From assembly GCA_016235885.1 (NCBI GenBank), contig JACRIH010000379.1, forward strand, positions 1-49,080: a DNA stretch of 49,080 bases, written 5' to 3'. The first letter of the stretch is position 1, and each line of letters starts with the position of its first letter. The notes beneath the pieces are model-generated. The model saw nothing but the letters and a program-made list of their open reading frames with translations, made no database searches and had not been told where the DNA came from. The DNA comes from Planctomycetales bacterium. GTDB taxonomy: Bacteria > Planctomycetota > Planctomycetia > Planctomycetales > Planctomycetaceae. This document shows positions 33,201 to 41,863 of this stretch, piece after piece. The translations under genes were made by a program, and so were the position numbers.

Positions 33201-35123
33201 TCACTTCAACGGGAACGCCTTTTCGCCGCGCTTCTCGGCAAACTCCGGGTTGGTCACGGTGGCGACTTTGGTCTTTTCGTTGACCACCAGGATGAGACCC
33301 AGATTCCGGTCGCGGCCGGCGAAAATCTTTTCGATAACGGCGGTCGCGGGGACGTCTTCCATTTTGTATTCCTGCGGGATGTTTTGCGTGGCTCCGACTG
33401 CCTTGATGGCGTCGCCGTCCATCTTGAATGTCACGCCGATGTCTTCACCGATGTCGTTGAACGCGTCGACCAGCGGACGGCGGCGGAAGTCGACCGTAAT
33501 CTTCTTCTTCAGGCGTTCGGCAATCGAAATGACGGGGCCTGTGTTGGCCGTGCTGGCCACGACCACGGCCTTCTTGCCATAGGTCGGCAGAGTGGTTTCG
33601 TTCCACGCGAGGAGGCTGGCCAGTGCGAGATTTGGGGCGGCTCGTTCGGGAAGGCTGGTGTTCATCGCGACCAGCCGGTCTCCCTTGCTGACCTTGGTTT
33701 GCAGGGCGAACACCTTGGTCATTGCCGGGAACCGGCCGATTACCTTGCGTTTGCCGATTTCCTGCGGGTCCATCTTTTCGACTGACGCGAGGATATTCTG
33801 GGGCATGGTTTTGAGTTTTTCACGCATCGTCCGTTCAAGACGGGGCGGCGTGGTCAGGCCGAGTTTGTTGTGCAGCAGCAGCTTCGACTGAAAGGTTTCG
33901 CCGAGGTGCATGCTCCACGCAACGGTTTCGACTTCGTCGTCGTTGGCCAGCCATTCCACCACATCTTTCAGCAGTGGTTGGGCGTTAGCAGGGACGAGAA
34001 CTTCGCCGTGAGCGCGGACATCCTTTGGCTCGAAGACGATCGTGAAATGTCGACGGCGGTCGGTGTGCTGGAGCATGGCCTGCATGCCATCGGAGGACGT
34101 GCTGACGCTGTCCGCGTTCTCGACCATCTCCTGAACGAGTTTGCTGGGGCAACTGGCGTAAGTTTTCGTGTCGAGGATCATGTACGCCCGCTCCTGGCCG
34201 AGGTAATGCGGACGCCCTTCGTCCTGCAATTCGCCGCCGAACTTCTGGACCAGGTCGGAGCGCTTCGCGTCCTGCTTGAGCCGCACTACGAACGAGTAAT
34301 CCGGTGGTGTCCCACGAGCACCGGGGATCACGGAAACCAGCAGCTCACTGATCGTCGCCGGTTCGGCTAGACAGTACGCTTTGATCATGTCACCGGACCA
34401 CGTGGCGACCGGTCCGAGACACGCTCGCACTTCTTCGGGAAGCCCGCCGTCCTTCCACAATTCGGACGGCCGCAGATGGATCGTGATTGCGGTGCCATGC
34501 GGCACCGCACGAAGTTCGATCGGTTCGGCGTCGGTCGCGTTGCCCGAGACATCATCTTCTGCAAGTGGCGAGTCGCCAGAATCGGCGTCATCAGTGGCGG
34601 GCTTTCCTTTCGCCTTGCCGTTTGCGGCTGTCGGCCGGGCACCTTGCTTCGCCTTCTTCGCTGTGCCGGTCGATTCGGCGCGGCTGCGAACGAAGGCGTA
34701 GCCACCCGCCGCTCCAATCAGCATCAACAGGACCGCGGCCAGCGTGATGTTTCGCATGCGCGCACTGCGGCGCTGCATTTTCTTCAATCGAGCCATCCCG
34801 CCGAGGTCATCCGCGACGTCGGGCAGTGCCACGAAATCCGCACCGACATCGTTCATTACCGGCAGGTTGGGGATTGTGGCGTGAGTTGTTGCCGGAGCGA
34901 CGGCGGATTCCACGACGATGCCGGTTGCCACAGGTTTCGGCGGCCGTGGCGCAGACGGCACGCGGATTGATGCGACTCGTTCCGCGGGACGTTTTTCAGT
35001 CTCTGGAAGCTCCATTCGAAACCTGTTGCCACACTGGGGACATTTTCCCTTGCGACCGACAAAACTCTCGTCAGGCAGCTTCAGTTGAAGGCCGCATTGC
35101 GGACAGGGGATTTGGATGGACAT
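33201..35123 (-). CDS. Zinc-ribbon membrane protein with C-terminal STN-like module
   Basis: A 640-residue protein. The N-terminus carries a four-Cys zinc ribbon (CPQCG at 7-11, CPQCGNRF at about 29-36) of the MJ0042 type. A long Pro/Ala linker and one membrane helix (about 125-148, ITLAAVLLMLIGAAGGYAF) follow. The next 350 residues hold no domain I know. Residues 533-640 are the module shared with the neighbour downstream. The topology would put the zinc ribbon in the cytoplasm and the module outside. This build (zinc ribbon plus membrane helix plus unknown outer domain) is frequent in planctomycetes. No strong ribosome site is seen at the ATG. Confidence 0.83.
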   Translation of the reverse strand: MSIQIPCPQCGLQLKLPDESFVGRKGKCPQCGNRFRMELPETEKRPAERVASIRVPSAPRPPKPVATGIVVESAVAPATTHATIPNLPVMNDVGADFVALPDVADDLGGMARLKKMQRRSARMRNITLAAVLLMLIGAAGGYAFVRSRAESTGTAKKAKQGARPTAANGKAKGKPATDDADSGDSPLAEDDVSGNATDAEPIELRAVPHGTAITIHLRPSELWKDGGLPEEVRACLGPVATWSGDMIKAYCLAEPATISELLVSVIPGARGTPPDYSFVVRLKQDAKRSDLVQKFGGELQDEGRPHYLGQERAYMILDTKTYASCPSKLVQEMVENADSVSTSSDGMQAMLQHTDRRRHFTIVFEPKDVRAHGEVLVPANAQPLLKDVVEWLANDDEVETVAWSMHLGETFQSKLLLHNKLGLTTPPRLERTMREKLKTMPQNILASVEKMDPQEIGKRKVIGRFPAMTKVFALQTKVSKGDRLVAMNTSLPERAAPNLALASLLAWNETTLPTYGKKAVVVASTANTGPVISIAERLKKKITVDFRRRPLVDAFNDIGEDIGVTFKMDGDAIKAVGATQNIPQEYKMEDVPATAVIEKIFAGRDRNLGLILVVNEKTKVATVTNPEFAEKRGEKAFPLK

Positions 35124-35239
35124 GGTGTATCAGTTGTCAGGTAGCAGTTGGGTCAACGCAGCAGCAGTTTACGATGCCTGTCGAGCGATTGCCAAGGGCG
35201 TAGTGGACGAGTCGCGGTTGTCAGAATGGAAAGCCTGAC

Positions 35240-35986
35240 CTACCAAATCGAGCGCGGTTCTTCGTCGGCGAAGGGGTGGAGGGCACGAAATGTTTTCGGT
35301 TTCGGAAGGGCATCGAGGGCGGATTCGGCAAGGCGGAAGTCCGAGTCGGTCGTGATCTTGATGTTCAGCGACGAGCCTTCGACGAGCGCGACTGGGTGGC
35401 CGAATTGTTCGACAAGCTGGGCCTCGTCGGTGGGCTGGAGGCTGCCGCGTTGGGCGTAGGCATCGAGCAACAGTTGGCGGCGGAAGACCTGCGGTGTCTG
35501 CGCGGCCCACAACGAATCGCGAGGGACGGTTGCGTCGATCGTGCCATCCGCGCGGGAGCGTTTGAGCGTACTCGTGATCGGTGTGGCCAGAATCGCCGCG
35601 CCGGTTTGCTCGGCGGATTGGAACACGCGGTCAATCCATTCGGCGACGAGCAGCGGCCTCGCGGCGTCATGAACCGCGACGAAATCGGCCTCGGGGCGAA
35701 CTCGAGCGAGCGCGTTGCAGACCGAGTCGGCCCGCTCGGCACCTCCCGTGACGATCTCGACGTTCATGAACGCCAGGTTGGGGGCGAATTTCTCTTTGAA
35801 CCATTCGAGGTCATCGGGGGAGACGACGATCAGCGTTTGAACGACATCGGGGCGGTTGACGAAGTGTTCGACGGATCGCAACCAAACCGCGCGACCCCTC
35901 AATTCGACGAACGGCTTCTTCCGCCTTTGCAGGGTGAACCGGCTGGACTTTCCGGCAGCGGGGAGAATTACCGCGAACTTGGCCAT
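35240..35986 (-). CDS. ispD: 2-C-methyl-D-erythritol 4-phosphate cytidylyltransferase
   Basis: Third enzyme of the MEP isoprenoid pathway: joins MEP and CTP to give CDP-methylerythritol. The 248-residue product has the nucleotide motif LPAAGKSSRF, Lys-Pro-Phe, GGAERADSVCNAL, VHDAARPLL, the LWAAQTPQVFRR segment and TDEAQLVEQFG, then KITTDSDF. Length is normal. It is transcribed with the downstream 640-residue gene, but there is no functional link. No other MEP gene lies in the window. Confidence 0.95.
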   Translation of the reverse strand: MAKFAVILPAAGKSSRFTLQRRKKPFVELRGRAVWLRSVEHFVNRPDVVQTLIVVSPDDLEWFKEKFAPNLAFMNVEIVTGGAERADSVCNALARVRPEADFVAVHDAARPLLVAEWIDRVFQSAEQTGAAILATPITSTLKRSRADGTIDATVPRDSLWAAQTPQVFRRQLLLDAYAQRGSLQPTDEAQLVEQFGHPVALVEGSSLNIKITTDSDFRLAESALDALPKPKTFRALHPFADEEPRSIW

Positions 35987-36353
35987 CGTCGTTCCTCACT
36001 CCCAGACACGTCGTGACCGTTGTCGTGCGGTCGGCAAATCGGCGTCAGCTTAGTTGTCAACCGAGGCGCGAGCAACGTCGCTCGCGTTCATTTTTCGAAA
36101 CGAAATGTTGGGAGAACGTGGTGAAACGTCTTCATCCTGTCGCGGAACTTTCACAACACGACAAGCGGCCGGATTCGCCAAGTCGCGACTCGCTCAAGGA
36201 TTAAGACGAGCCTTGGCCGACTGATCGGAATTCTTTGCGCGTTGGCACTTGGTTTGTTAATCGAAGTGAATGACTCGACGCGATCTCTCAACACTTTCTC
36301 TCCTGTCCTTCACGTCCGACAACGAACGCGAACGACCTCTGAACCCACCCGCC
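35987..36353. other. Divergent intergenic region between ispD and the AAA+ regulator
   Basis: No supported gene. A small hairpin CGCGAGC-AACGTC-GCTCGCG near 36068-36087 is followed by TTCATTTTT, like an intrinsic terminator on the plus strand, although no upstream plus-strand gene needs one. A sigma54-like promoter candidate lies at 36243-36257. Confidence 0.4.
36243..36257 (+). promoter_or_regulatory. Near-consensus sigma54 (-24/-12) promoter
   Basis: TGGCAC (36243-36248), five bases, then TTGT (36254-36257). The GG to GT distance is 12 bases, as in the consensus TGGCAC-N5-TTGC. The invariant C at -12 is T here, which weakens the case. The predicted start near 36269 would give an 85-base leader for the regulator gene starting at 36354. 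Confidence 0.35.
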
Positions 36354-37781
36354 ATGACACCGCCACTTCTCCTCGTGGTCTCTCCCGACGCAGACTTCTC
36401 GGCCGACCTGACGTCTCGGCTCAACGGTGCGTTCCACGTGCTGTCGTTTCCGACTCCCGAGGAAGCTCAGATTGCAACTCGTCAGCAACCGTTATGGGGA
36501 CTGGTCGCGGATTTTCGTGATTGCTCGCGAGGCGGCCACCTCGAAGAGCGTTTCCTCAATGATTTCCAGACGCGAATTCCGAAGGGGGATGGGGCAGTGC
36601 TGACGCCTGCGGATTGTCCAGAGCCTGTGGAACGGCTGATGGCGTGCAGCGAATTCGCCTGGCTCCGCGGACGGTTCGACATCGAACAACTGGCCGACTC
36701 CCTGCGGAAGAAAGCTGCGGGTGCCACGTCGCCGACTCAGTCCAGCGAACCCGTTTTCGAGGTGCCGAGCGAAACGGAGTCGGACACGGTGCTGACCGGG
36801 ATCACTCGCCGGTTTGAGACCAACACACCCAAACTCAAATTGATGCTGGCGGATCTCGAGATTGCCGCAAAGCACGACGTCACCGTGTTGCTAATCGGCG
36901 AGACCGGTTCGGGGAAAACATTTCTCTCGAAACTGGTTCACGAAATCTCGCCGCGTCGCAACCAACCGTTCCTGCCCGTCGCGTGTGGAGCGTTGCCATC
37001 GGACCTGATCGAAAGCGAATTGTTCGGCCACATGAAGGGATCGTTCACCAGCGCACATGCGGACAAGGACGGCAAGTTTATCGCCGCCCGTCGAGGCACG
37101 ATTCTGCTGGACGAAATTGACGTGCTCGGTCCCGAGCAGCAAGTCAAATTGCTCCGCGTGATCGAAACGGGGGAGTTTGAACCTGTCGGATCGAACAAGA
37201 CACTCAAGTGCGAAGCCCGGCTGGTCGTCGCGAGCAACCTCGAATTGCAGCCGCTGGTCGAGCAGGGCAAGTTTCGGCCGGACCTCTACTACCGGCTGAA
37301 CATGCTCAAATTCGACATCCCGCCGCTTCGCGCTCGCAAGCCGGACATCATCCCGCTGGCTCGCAAGTTCATCCGCGAGCAGTCGGCCAAGCACAATATT
37401 CAGGTCCATCGGATCGACGACAGTTTGTACGCGGCGTTGTACCGCTACCCGTGGCCGGGCAACGTGCGCGAACTGGAAAACGTGATCCAACGGGCGGTGA
37501 TCTACTGCCGTGAGGGAGTACTCAGCGCTCAGCACCTGCCGCCGCATGTGGTCATGTGTCAGGCCGGACCATCGAACGATGGGACGACGCAACAGTTCAC
37601 CCAAAACGAATTCTCTGATGCCCGCACGCGGCTGGGCCAACGCATCGCGGTCAGCGAGCGGGAGATCATCGAGGAGGCTTTGTTCAAGAACAATTACAGC
37701 CGGACGAACACCGCCAAGTCTCTCGGGATCAGTCGCGTCACGCTTTACAACAAAATGAAAAAGTACGGCATGAGTAAATGA
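36354..37781 (+). CDS. Sigma54-type AAA+ regulator with altered GAFTGA loop
   Basis: A 475-residue protein of the NtrC build. Residues 5-115 resemble a receiver domain: Asp53 sits at the phospho-acceptor place (VADFRD), but the acidic pair after strand 1 is reduced (SPDAD) and no Lys follows strand 5. The AAA+ domain has Walker A GETGSGKT (182-189), Walker B ILLDEI (250-255) and the RPDLYYRLN arginine region. The sigma54-contact loop GAFTGA reads GSFTSA (229-234). The C-terminus has a Fis-type helix-turn-helix (TAKSLGISRVTLYNKM). The ATG at 36354 begins the receiver strand; an upstream ATG (36270) would add 28 unstructured residues. It may be a sigma54 activator with changed contact, or a repurposed family member. 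Confidence 0.88.
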   Translation: MTPPLLLVVSPDADFSADLTSRLNGAFHVLSFPTPEEAQIATRQQPLWGLVADFRDCSRGGHLEERFLNDFQTRIPKGDGAVLTPADCPEPVERLMACSEFAWLRGRFDIEQLADSLRKKAAGATSPTQSSEPVFEVPSETESDTVLTGITRRFETNTPKLKLMLADLEIAAKHDVTVLLIGETGSGKTFLSKLVHEISPRRNQPFLPVACGALPSDLIESELFGHMKGSFTSAHADKDGKFIAARRGTILLDEIDVLGPEQQVKLLRVIETGEFEPVGSNKTLKCEARLVVASNLELQPLVEQGKFRPDLYYRLNMLKFDIPPLRARKPDIIPLARKFIREQSAKHNIQVHRIDDSLYAALYRYPWPGNVRELENVIQRAVIYCREGVLSAQHLPPHVVMCQAGPSNDGTTQQFTQNEFSDARTRLGQRIAVSEREIIEEALFKNNYSRTNTAKSLGISRVTLYNKMKKYGMSK

Positions 37782-38082
37782 TTCCGCCGGCTGCGGCCTC
37801 AACCGCCATCCCCTCGCGGCCGCCGAGCCGGCATCGTTTACACGTCATCCCTCCCGCCCAACTCAATGTGTGCTTCACGCACGGTCTGGGTCCGACTTGC
37901 CACTTGGAATCGTGCGGACTGCCCGACCCCATTGACTTCACGCATCACTCTCGACTCGCATGCCGAACACATCACAAGCGCCGCCGCCCTCCTCGGACAC
38001 CAGTCGTCCGGTCTCGCGCCTGCCACGCTACATGACGAACAGTTCCGTGACGGAAACGCCACGCGGACCGGAAGTCAATCTG
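37782..38082. other. Region upstream of the GNAT gene without a supported feature
   Basis: The reading frame of the transferase is open from 37960, so part of this stretch may be coding. Beyond that I see only GC-rich sequence with no clear promoter, hairpin or ribosome site before 38070. Confidence 0.35.
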
Positions 38083-39264
38083 ATGGTCGAGACGCTCCCG
38101 CTGATCGAGAGCGTCCGCTTTTCTGACGCGTATGGTCGTTGGTTGCGACTGGCGGGTCGCGATTCGTCCGCACGAATCGAACAGCATCCCGACTGCGTGC
38201 TTCGCGACCTGCCGTACTGCGATGGCGACATGGTCAAGCTTCCACCGGTCGCGTTGTTCGCGAACCCCTCCGAATCGCCGCGGGAGTCGCTGGCGGCGGG
38301 AATACTGGTTCCGAAGGATGTCTCCACGAATTCGTTGGGCGGCCTGGGGCTGCCGTGGAAGCTGCGGGGATATCGTGTCGTCGGTAATTCGCTGCTGGGC
38401 TGGAGAGGTAACGACATCCAGCGCCTCGTGCTGGATGCGGCCCTCACGTGGGTCGATCATCACCACGCCGATTTCCTGCTCGTCGAGGATGTCGATCAGC
38501 GCTCGGCCTTGTGGAGCCTGCTGGAAGCCGGGTGCGAGCGGGGCTTCACGTGGTCACCAACGTCTCAAATTCAACCACGGTTTCGCGTGCGGTTCCCGGT
38601 TCCCGTTGATGACTACTGGCGGAAGTTTTCACCGAAGACTCAGAACACGCTCCGCCGAAAAGCCAAGGCGATTGGCCGCTCGCGCCTCGTGCGAGTGACA
38701 GAACCGGATCAGGTGCCGGAGTTCCTGGAGTATGTGCAGACGGTCGTTCAACGATCTCAGTCGGCTGGCAAAATGCCGAGTCGCGTTGCACGAGACCAGC
38801 GAGAACTGCAAAGCTGCCTGCTCCTGGCCGACCACCGCTGGTTGCGGTCCTACGTGTTGATTGTCGATGGTACACCCGCCGCGTACGTCATCGGTTACCA
38901 AAACCGCGACGGCTACCGGATCAAAGAACTGAAGTGCGACCCTCGGTTCGCAGATCGCTCGCCGGAGGTCGTCATCGTGTACCGGCTCTTGCAAGACCTC
39001 ATCAAACACGAGACACCGCAGATCGTGGATCTCGGCTGGGGCAACTCCGATTTCCAACGCCTGTACGGCAACGAAATCGGAAAGAGTGCCGACGTGTTGC
39101 TGGTGCGGCAATCGCGGTGTCTGAACTTCGGATTGGCGTACCTGCGAACCTGTCACGTCATCCGGACCATCTCCCGACTGGTGGTGGAAGGGATTCGCGA
39201 CTGCGAACCGTTCCAGCATTTGCACATCGACGCGGGGAGTGGCAGGCCAGAGGAAGAGGAATGA
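38083..39264 (+). CDS. GNAT / FemAB-like (BioF2-type) acyltransferase
   Basis: A 393-residue protein. The C-terminal half carries a GNAT-like fold of the FemAB/BioF2 group: WRKFSPKTQNTLRRKAKAIG, then LLLADHRWLRSYVLIVDGTPAAYVIGY (given by its ends LLLADH and YVIGY), YRIKELKCDPRFADRSPEVV and a DLGWGNSDFQRLYG segment near the end. Such proteins transfer acyl or aminoacyl groups, often to cell-envelope or exopolysaccharide precursors. I prefer the ATG at 38083, which has GGAAG eight bases upstream; starts at 37960 and 38032 would add a Pro/Ser-rich tail. It lies 300 bases after the AAA+ regulator on the same strand. The substrate is unknown. Confidence 0.82.
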   Translation: MVETLPLIESVRFSDAYGRWLRLAGRDSSARIEQHPDCVLRDLPYCDGDMVKLPPVALFANPSESPRESLAAGILVPKDVSTNSLGGLGLPWKLRGYRVVGNSLLGWRGNDIQRLVLDAALTWVDHHHADFLLVEDVDQRSALWSLLEAGCERGFTWSPTSQIQPRFRVRFPVPVDDYWRKFSPKTQNTLRRKAKAIGRSRLVRVTEPDQVPEFLEYVQTVVQRSQSAGKMPSRVARDQRELQSCLLLADHRWLRSYVLIVDGTPAAYVIGYQNRDGYRIKELKCDPRFADRSPEVVIVYRLLQDLIKHETPQIVDLGWGNSDFQRLYGNEIGKSADVLLVRQSRCLNFGLAYLRTCHVIRTISRLVVEGIRDCEPFQHLHIDAGSGRPEEEE

Positions 39265-39356
39265 CCGCCGTGGGGATCGTGTGAACTGGCGGGTCATCCA
39301 TTTCCTGCGGATCGCCTTGCAGGGGTGGCAACCCAGCAGTCGGATGTTGCATCGCA

Positions 39357-40457
39357 TCACGCGACCGGATCAATCTCCACGACGCAGTGCTCCGTGGCAG
39401 CACGCAGCACGGCTTCGACGAGTGCGATCGTTCTCAGATTGTCGCGACCGTTGATCGGCGGTGGAGTTCCTGCGGAGAGTGCCGCCAGCAGTTCGCCCAT
39501 CGTGCCGCGAAACGCGTCGGGGAACCACACCTTGTCCCAGCGCGGCTGGAACCAATAATCGCCGCGCTGTCGCGTGGTGAAATCGAGCGTGCTCGGCGTG
39601 TGAGCCGGATAACTCGGCCAGCCGATCGTGCCGCGAGCCAGACCGTCCGTCCCTTCGACTCGCCAGCGGATGCCGATGTCTCCCTGTGACCCCTCGCGTA
39701 CCGGGCCGGTCCACACGTCGTCCCAACTGCTCGCCCGGCAGCCGTTCGCGAATTCGAGGATGTACAGGTTGATCCCATCCCGGTGCGGGAATTTTGTGCG
39801 CGGGTCGGTGCGCGTGCTGGCCATCACGCGGACGGGATCGCCGAACCAGTAGCGGAAGCAGTCGAGGTGATGGATCGACATCACAAACGTCGAGAGCGAA
39901 TGCAGGTCGCGGCTCCACGGCATCCAATGCGGGATGGCCCGCATGTCGATCGTGCCGAGCACCGGTTCGCCGAGCAATCCGCGTTGGAACAGGTCCTTGC
40001 ACGCCCGCACCGACTGATCGTGCCGCATGTTTTGATTGACGGCGAGTGCGATGCCCGCGTCTTCGCACAGCCGGACGATTTCGCGGGCGTCGGCGAGGTT
40101 CATCGCCAGCGGCTTCTGGGCGAGGATGCCTTTCTCATGATCCGCGTGGCGGATCACGTCGCGCACGACCTCAAGCTGAAACTGCGGTGGCACGGCGATA
40201 TCGACCACCTGCACATCGGGATCAGCGAGCAATTTGTGATGATCGCGGTACGCCTTCGGCACGCCCCGCAACGCCGCGACTTCGGCGGCTCGTTCCGGTG
40301 TGCGCGACGAGATTCCAACCACGCGAAATCCGGCCTCTCGGTATGCCACGAGATGACAGTCTCGCACGATGAATCCCGCCCCAATGATCCCGATCCCAAA
40401 TTGATCGAGTCCCGCCGGCAAGCCCACTTCGTAGTCGAGTTGCAAGTCGAAGTCCAT
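39357..40457 (-). CDS. Gfo/Idh/MocA family oxidoreductase
   Basis: A 366-residue NAD(P)-dependent oxidoreductase. The Rossmann motif GIIGAGFI lies near residue 25. The usual EKP motif at the end of strand 5 reads AQKPLAM (Gln for Glu), keeping the Lys. The second domain has MRHDQSVRACKDLF, and IHHLDCFRYWFG supplies the His-Asp pair typical of the family. Members oxidise or reduce sugars, inositols and related compounds. The first 18 residues before the Rossmann strand are longer than usual. AGGAG five bases before the ATG fixes the start. It is convergent with the GNAT gene and upstream of nothing obvious in the same pathway. Confidence 0.92.
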   Translation of the reverse strand: MDFDLQLDYEVGLPAGLDQFGIGIIGAGFIVRDCHLVAYREAGFRVVGISSRTPERAAEVAALRGVPKAYRDHHKLLADPDVQVVDIAVPPQFQLEVVRDVIRHADHEKGILAQKPLAMNLADAREIVRLCEDAGIALAVNQNMRHDQSVRACKDLFQRGLLGEPVLGTIDMRAIPHWMPWSRDLHSLSTFVMSIHHLDCFRYWFGDPVRVMASTRTDPRTKFPHRDGINLYILEFANGCRASSWDDVWTGPVREGSQGDIGIRWRVEGTDGLARGTIGWPSYPAHTPSTLDFTTRQRGDYWFQPRWDKVWFPDAFRGTMGELLAALSAGTPPPINGRDNLRTIALVEAVLRAATEHCVVEIDPVA

Positions 40458-40503
40458 GTGCTCTCCTGTTGATTCGAGGCGAGGTCACCAACTGGACGGC
40501 GGA

Positions 40504-40647
40504 TCAGCGGAACTTTGGCTGGCTGCTTTTTGAGACGAACCAACCGACGACCAGGATCCCCACGCCCAGCCAAAGGTAGTCCATCGGAGTCGAGAAATTC
40601 CACCATTGCAACAATTGCCCAGTCACAATTCTCACGATGCGTTCCAT
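40504..40647 (-). CDS. 47-residue single-pass membrane protein
   Basis: A short open frame on the minus strand starting ATG at 40645-40647 and ending TGA at 40504-40506. The peptide begins MERIVRIVTGQLLQWWNFST, has one hydrophobic helix (YLWLGVGILVVGWFV, about 24-38) and ends SKSSQPKFR, so it looks like an inner-membrane protein with a basic C-terminal tail. AGAGG lies six bases before the ATG (in GAGAGGCCATC). It sits 46 bases upstream of the Gfo/Idh/MocA gene on the same strand and may be co-transcribed with it. I do not recognise a family. The ribosome site, the helix and the lack of any competing frame support it. Confidence 0.68.
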   Translation of the reverse strand: MERIVRIVTGQLLQWWNFSTPMDYLWLGVGILVVGWFVSKSSQPKFR

Positions 40648-40914
40648 GATGGCCTCTCATTGTCATTGTTAGCCAGCCGCGATTTGCGGTGGGTGGGTCG
40701 CCTGGCCCATAGGATTCCAAACCCCGAAACGATTCAGGAGTTTCGTGGGCTCACGTCGGATTCGAGTACGCCGGCCAATCCGCAATCTTGCAGGTTCCCT
40801 CGACCCGGTGCAGCGAAGATTCCGACGGCGAGGGTTGCAGCGGTCATTCTGAGACACGGGCTTGCCGAACGGGCGGCAATCGAAAACAACCGTCAGAACC
40901 CAGACGCCGAACCA

Positions 40915-41565
40915 TCACAAAGGCATCTCGTCCAGATGCAGGATGGAATTGAGCGAGGTCACAATTGTCTGGCCTTGTTGATGCCGGAGGAAATTCACCG
41001 CCCCGTTACTTTGCGGAATTCCCTTCGCGCGATTGAGGTCTGTGCCGAGCAGGTGCGCGAGGTAGACACGGTTCACGACGTTGTGTGCCACGACCACGAT
41101 GTTCTGTCCGTCGCACCGCTCCAGCAGCGAATGGATCACGGGCTGCACACGGTTCAACGTGTCGCGATACGATTCGCCGCCGAGGTACGGATGGTCCCCC
41201 GGGCGGTCGAGGAACTTTCGGGCTGCCTCAGGATGCCGCTGTTGAATCGTGTCCCAGTCGAGTCCTTCCCAGTCACCGACGTCGCACTCGTGTAACTCGT
41301 CGATTGTAGTGACCGTCAAGCCATGTGGAGCCGCAATGGCCGCTGCCGTCTGCCGTGCCCGGACCAGCGGACTCGCGAACACCTGGTGGATGCGAAACTC
41401 GGCGAGTAATCGCCCAACGGCCGTGGCCTGTCGCTCGCCGGTTTCACTGAGAGGCAGATCGACACCCTTGCCTTGCAGCACATACGGCTGGCGTTCGTTG
41501 GCTGTCGTCGCGCCGTGGCGGACGAGAAACAGATGCGTGGTTGTGTTGGGAGCTGGAAACTTCAT
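40915..41565 (-). CDS. Histidine phosphatase family protein
   Basis: A 216-residue phosphatase of the phosphoglycerate-mutase branch. The RHG motif is at 16-18 (FLVRHGATTANE), followed by LSETGERQATAVGRLL, FASPLVRARQTA, the acidic DELHECDVGDWEG and a second catalytic His near 159 (VVVAHNVVN). Family members include phosphoglycerate mutases, sugar-phosphate phosphatases and alpha-ribazole phosphatase (CobC). No cobalamin or glycolysis gene is nearby, so the substrate is open. No clear ribosome site precedes the ATG. Confidence 0.93.
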   Translation of the reverse strand: MKFPAPNTTTHLFLVRHGATTANERQPYVLQGKGVDLPLSETGERQATAVGRLLAEFRIHQVFASPLVRARQTAAAIAAPHGLTVTTIDELHECDVGDWEGLDWDTIQQRHPEAARKFLDRPGDHPYLGGESYRDTLNRVQPVIHSLLERCDGQNIVVVAHNVVNRVYLAHLLGTDLNRAKGIPQSNGAVNFLRHQQGQTIVTSLNSILHLDEMPL

Positions 41566-41777
41566 TGCAAAATGTTGACGGGCTGGGGCGGTGGTTTGAG
41601 GGCGGGAAGCGTAGATGCCTCGACTCCATGACGCAAGGCGAATCGAGACGCAGTTGCCAGAGCGTTTATCACCGGTCGTTCCGGCAGAAAATGGTCAGTG
41701 AAGTCGCCGCGGGGAGAAACCCGGGCGCGAGTGGGAGGACGTTGCGGATGGTCGATTTTGGTGGTTGTCATGTCGGC

Positions 41778-41837
41778 AGTCAGTGGTCAGTCATCGTTCG
41801 TAATTGTTACGATGCCCCTCATCAACTGACCACTGAC
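41778..41837. repeat. GTCAGTGGTCAGT inverted repeat before the aldolase gene
   Basis: GTCAGTGGTCAGT (41778-41790) and ACTGACCACTGAC (41825-41837) pair perfectly over 13 bases around a 34-base centre. Two more CTGACCACT units follow, up to the aldolase start. The 13-mer is an internal tandem duplication of GTCAGTG. It could act as a hairpin or as an operator pair ahead of the aldolase gene. Confidence 0.7.
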
Positions 41838-41863
41838 AACTGACCACTAACTCTGAGGCACCG

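Noticed and set aside
36013-36204. A 63-codon frame before the AAA+ regulator
   Set aside because: It crosses a hairpin and shows no protein-like pattern.
36891-37802. A 303-codon open frame on the minus strand
   Set aside because: Antisense to the AAA+ domain of the regulator.
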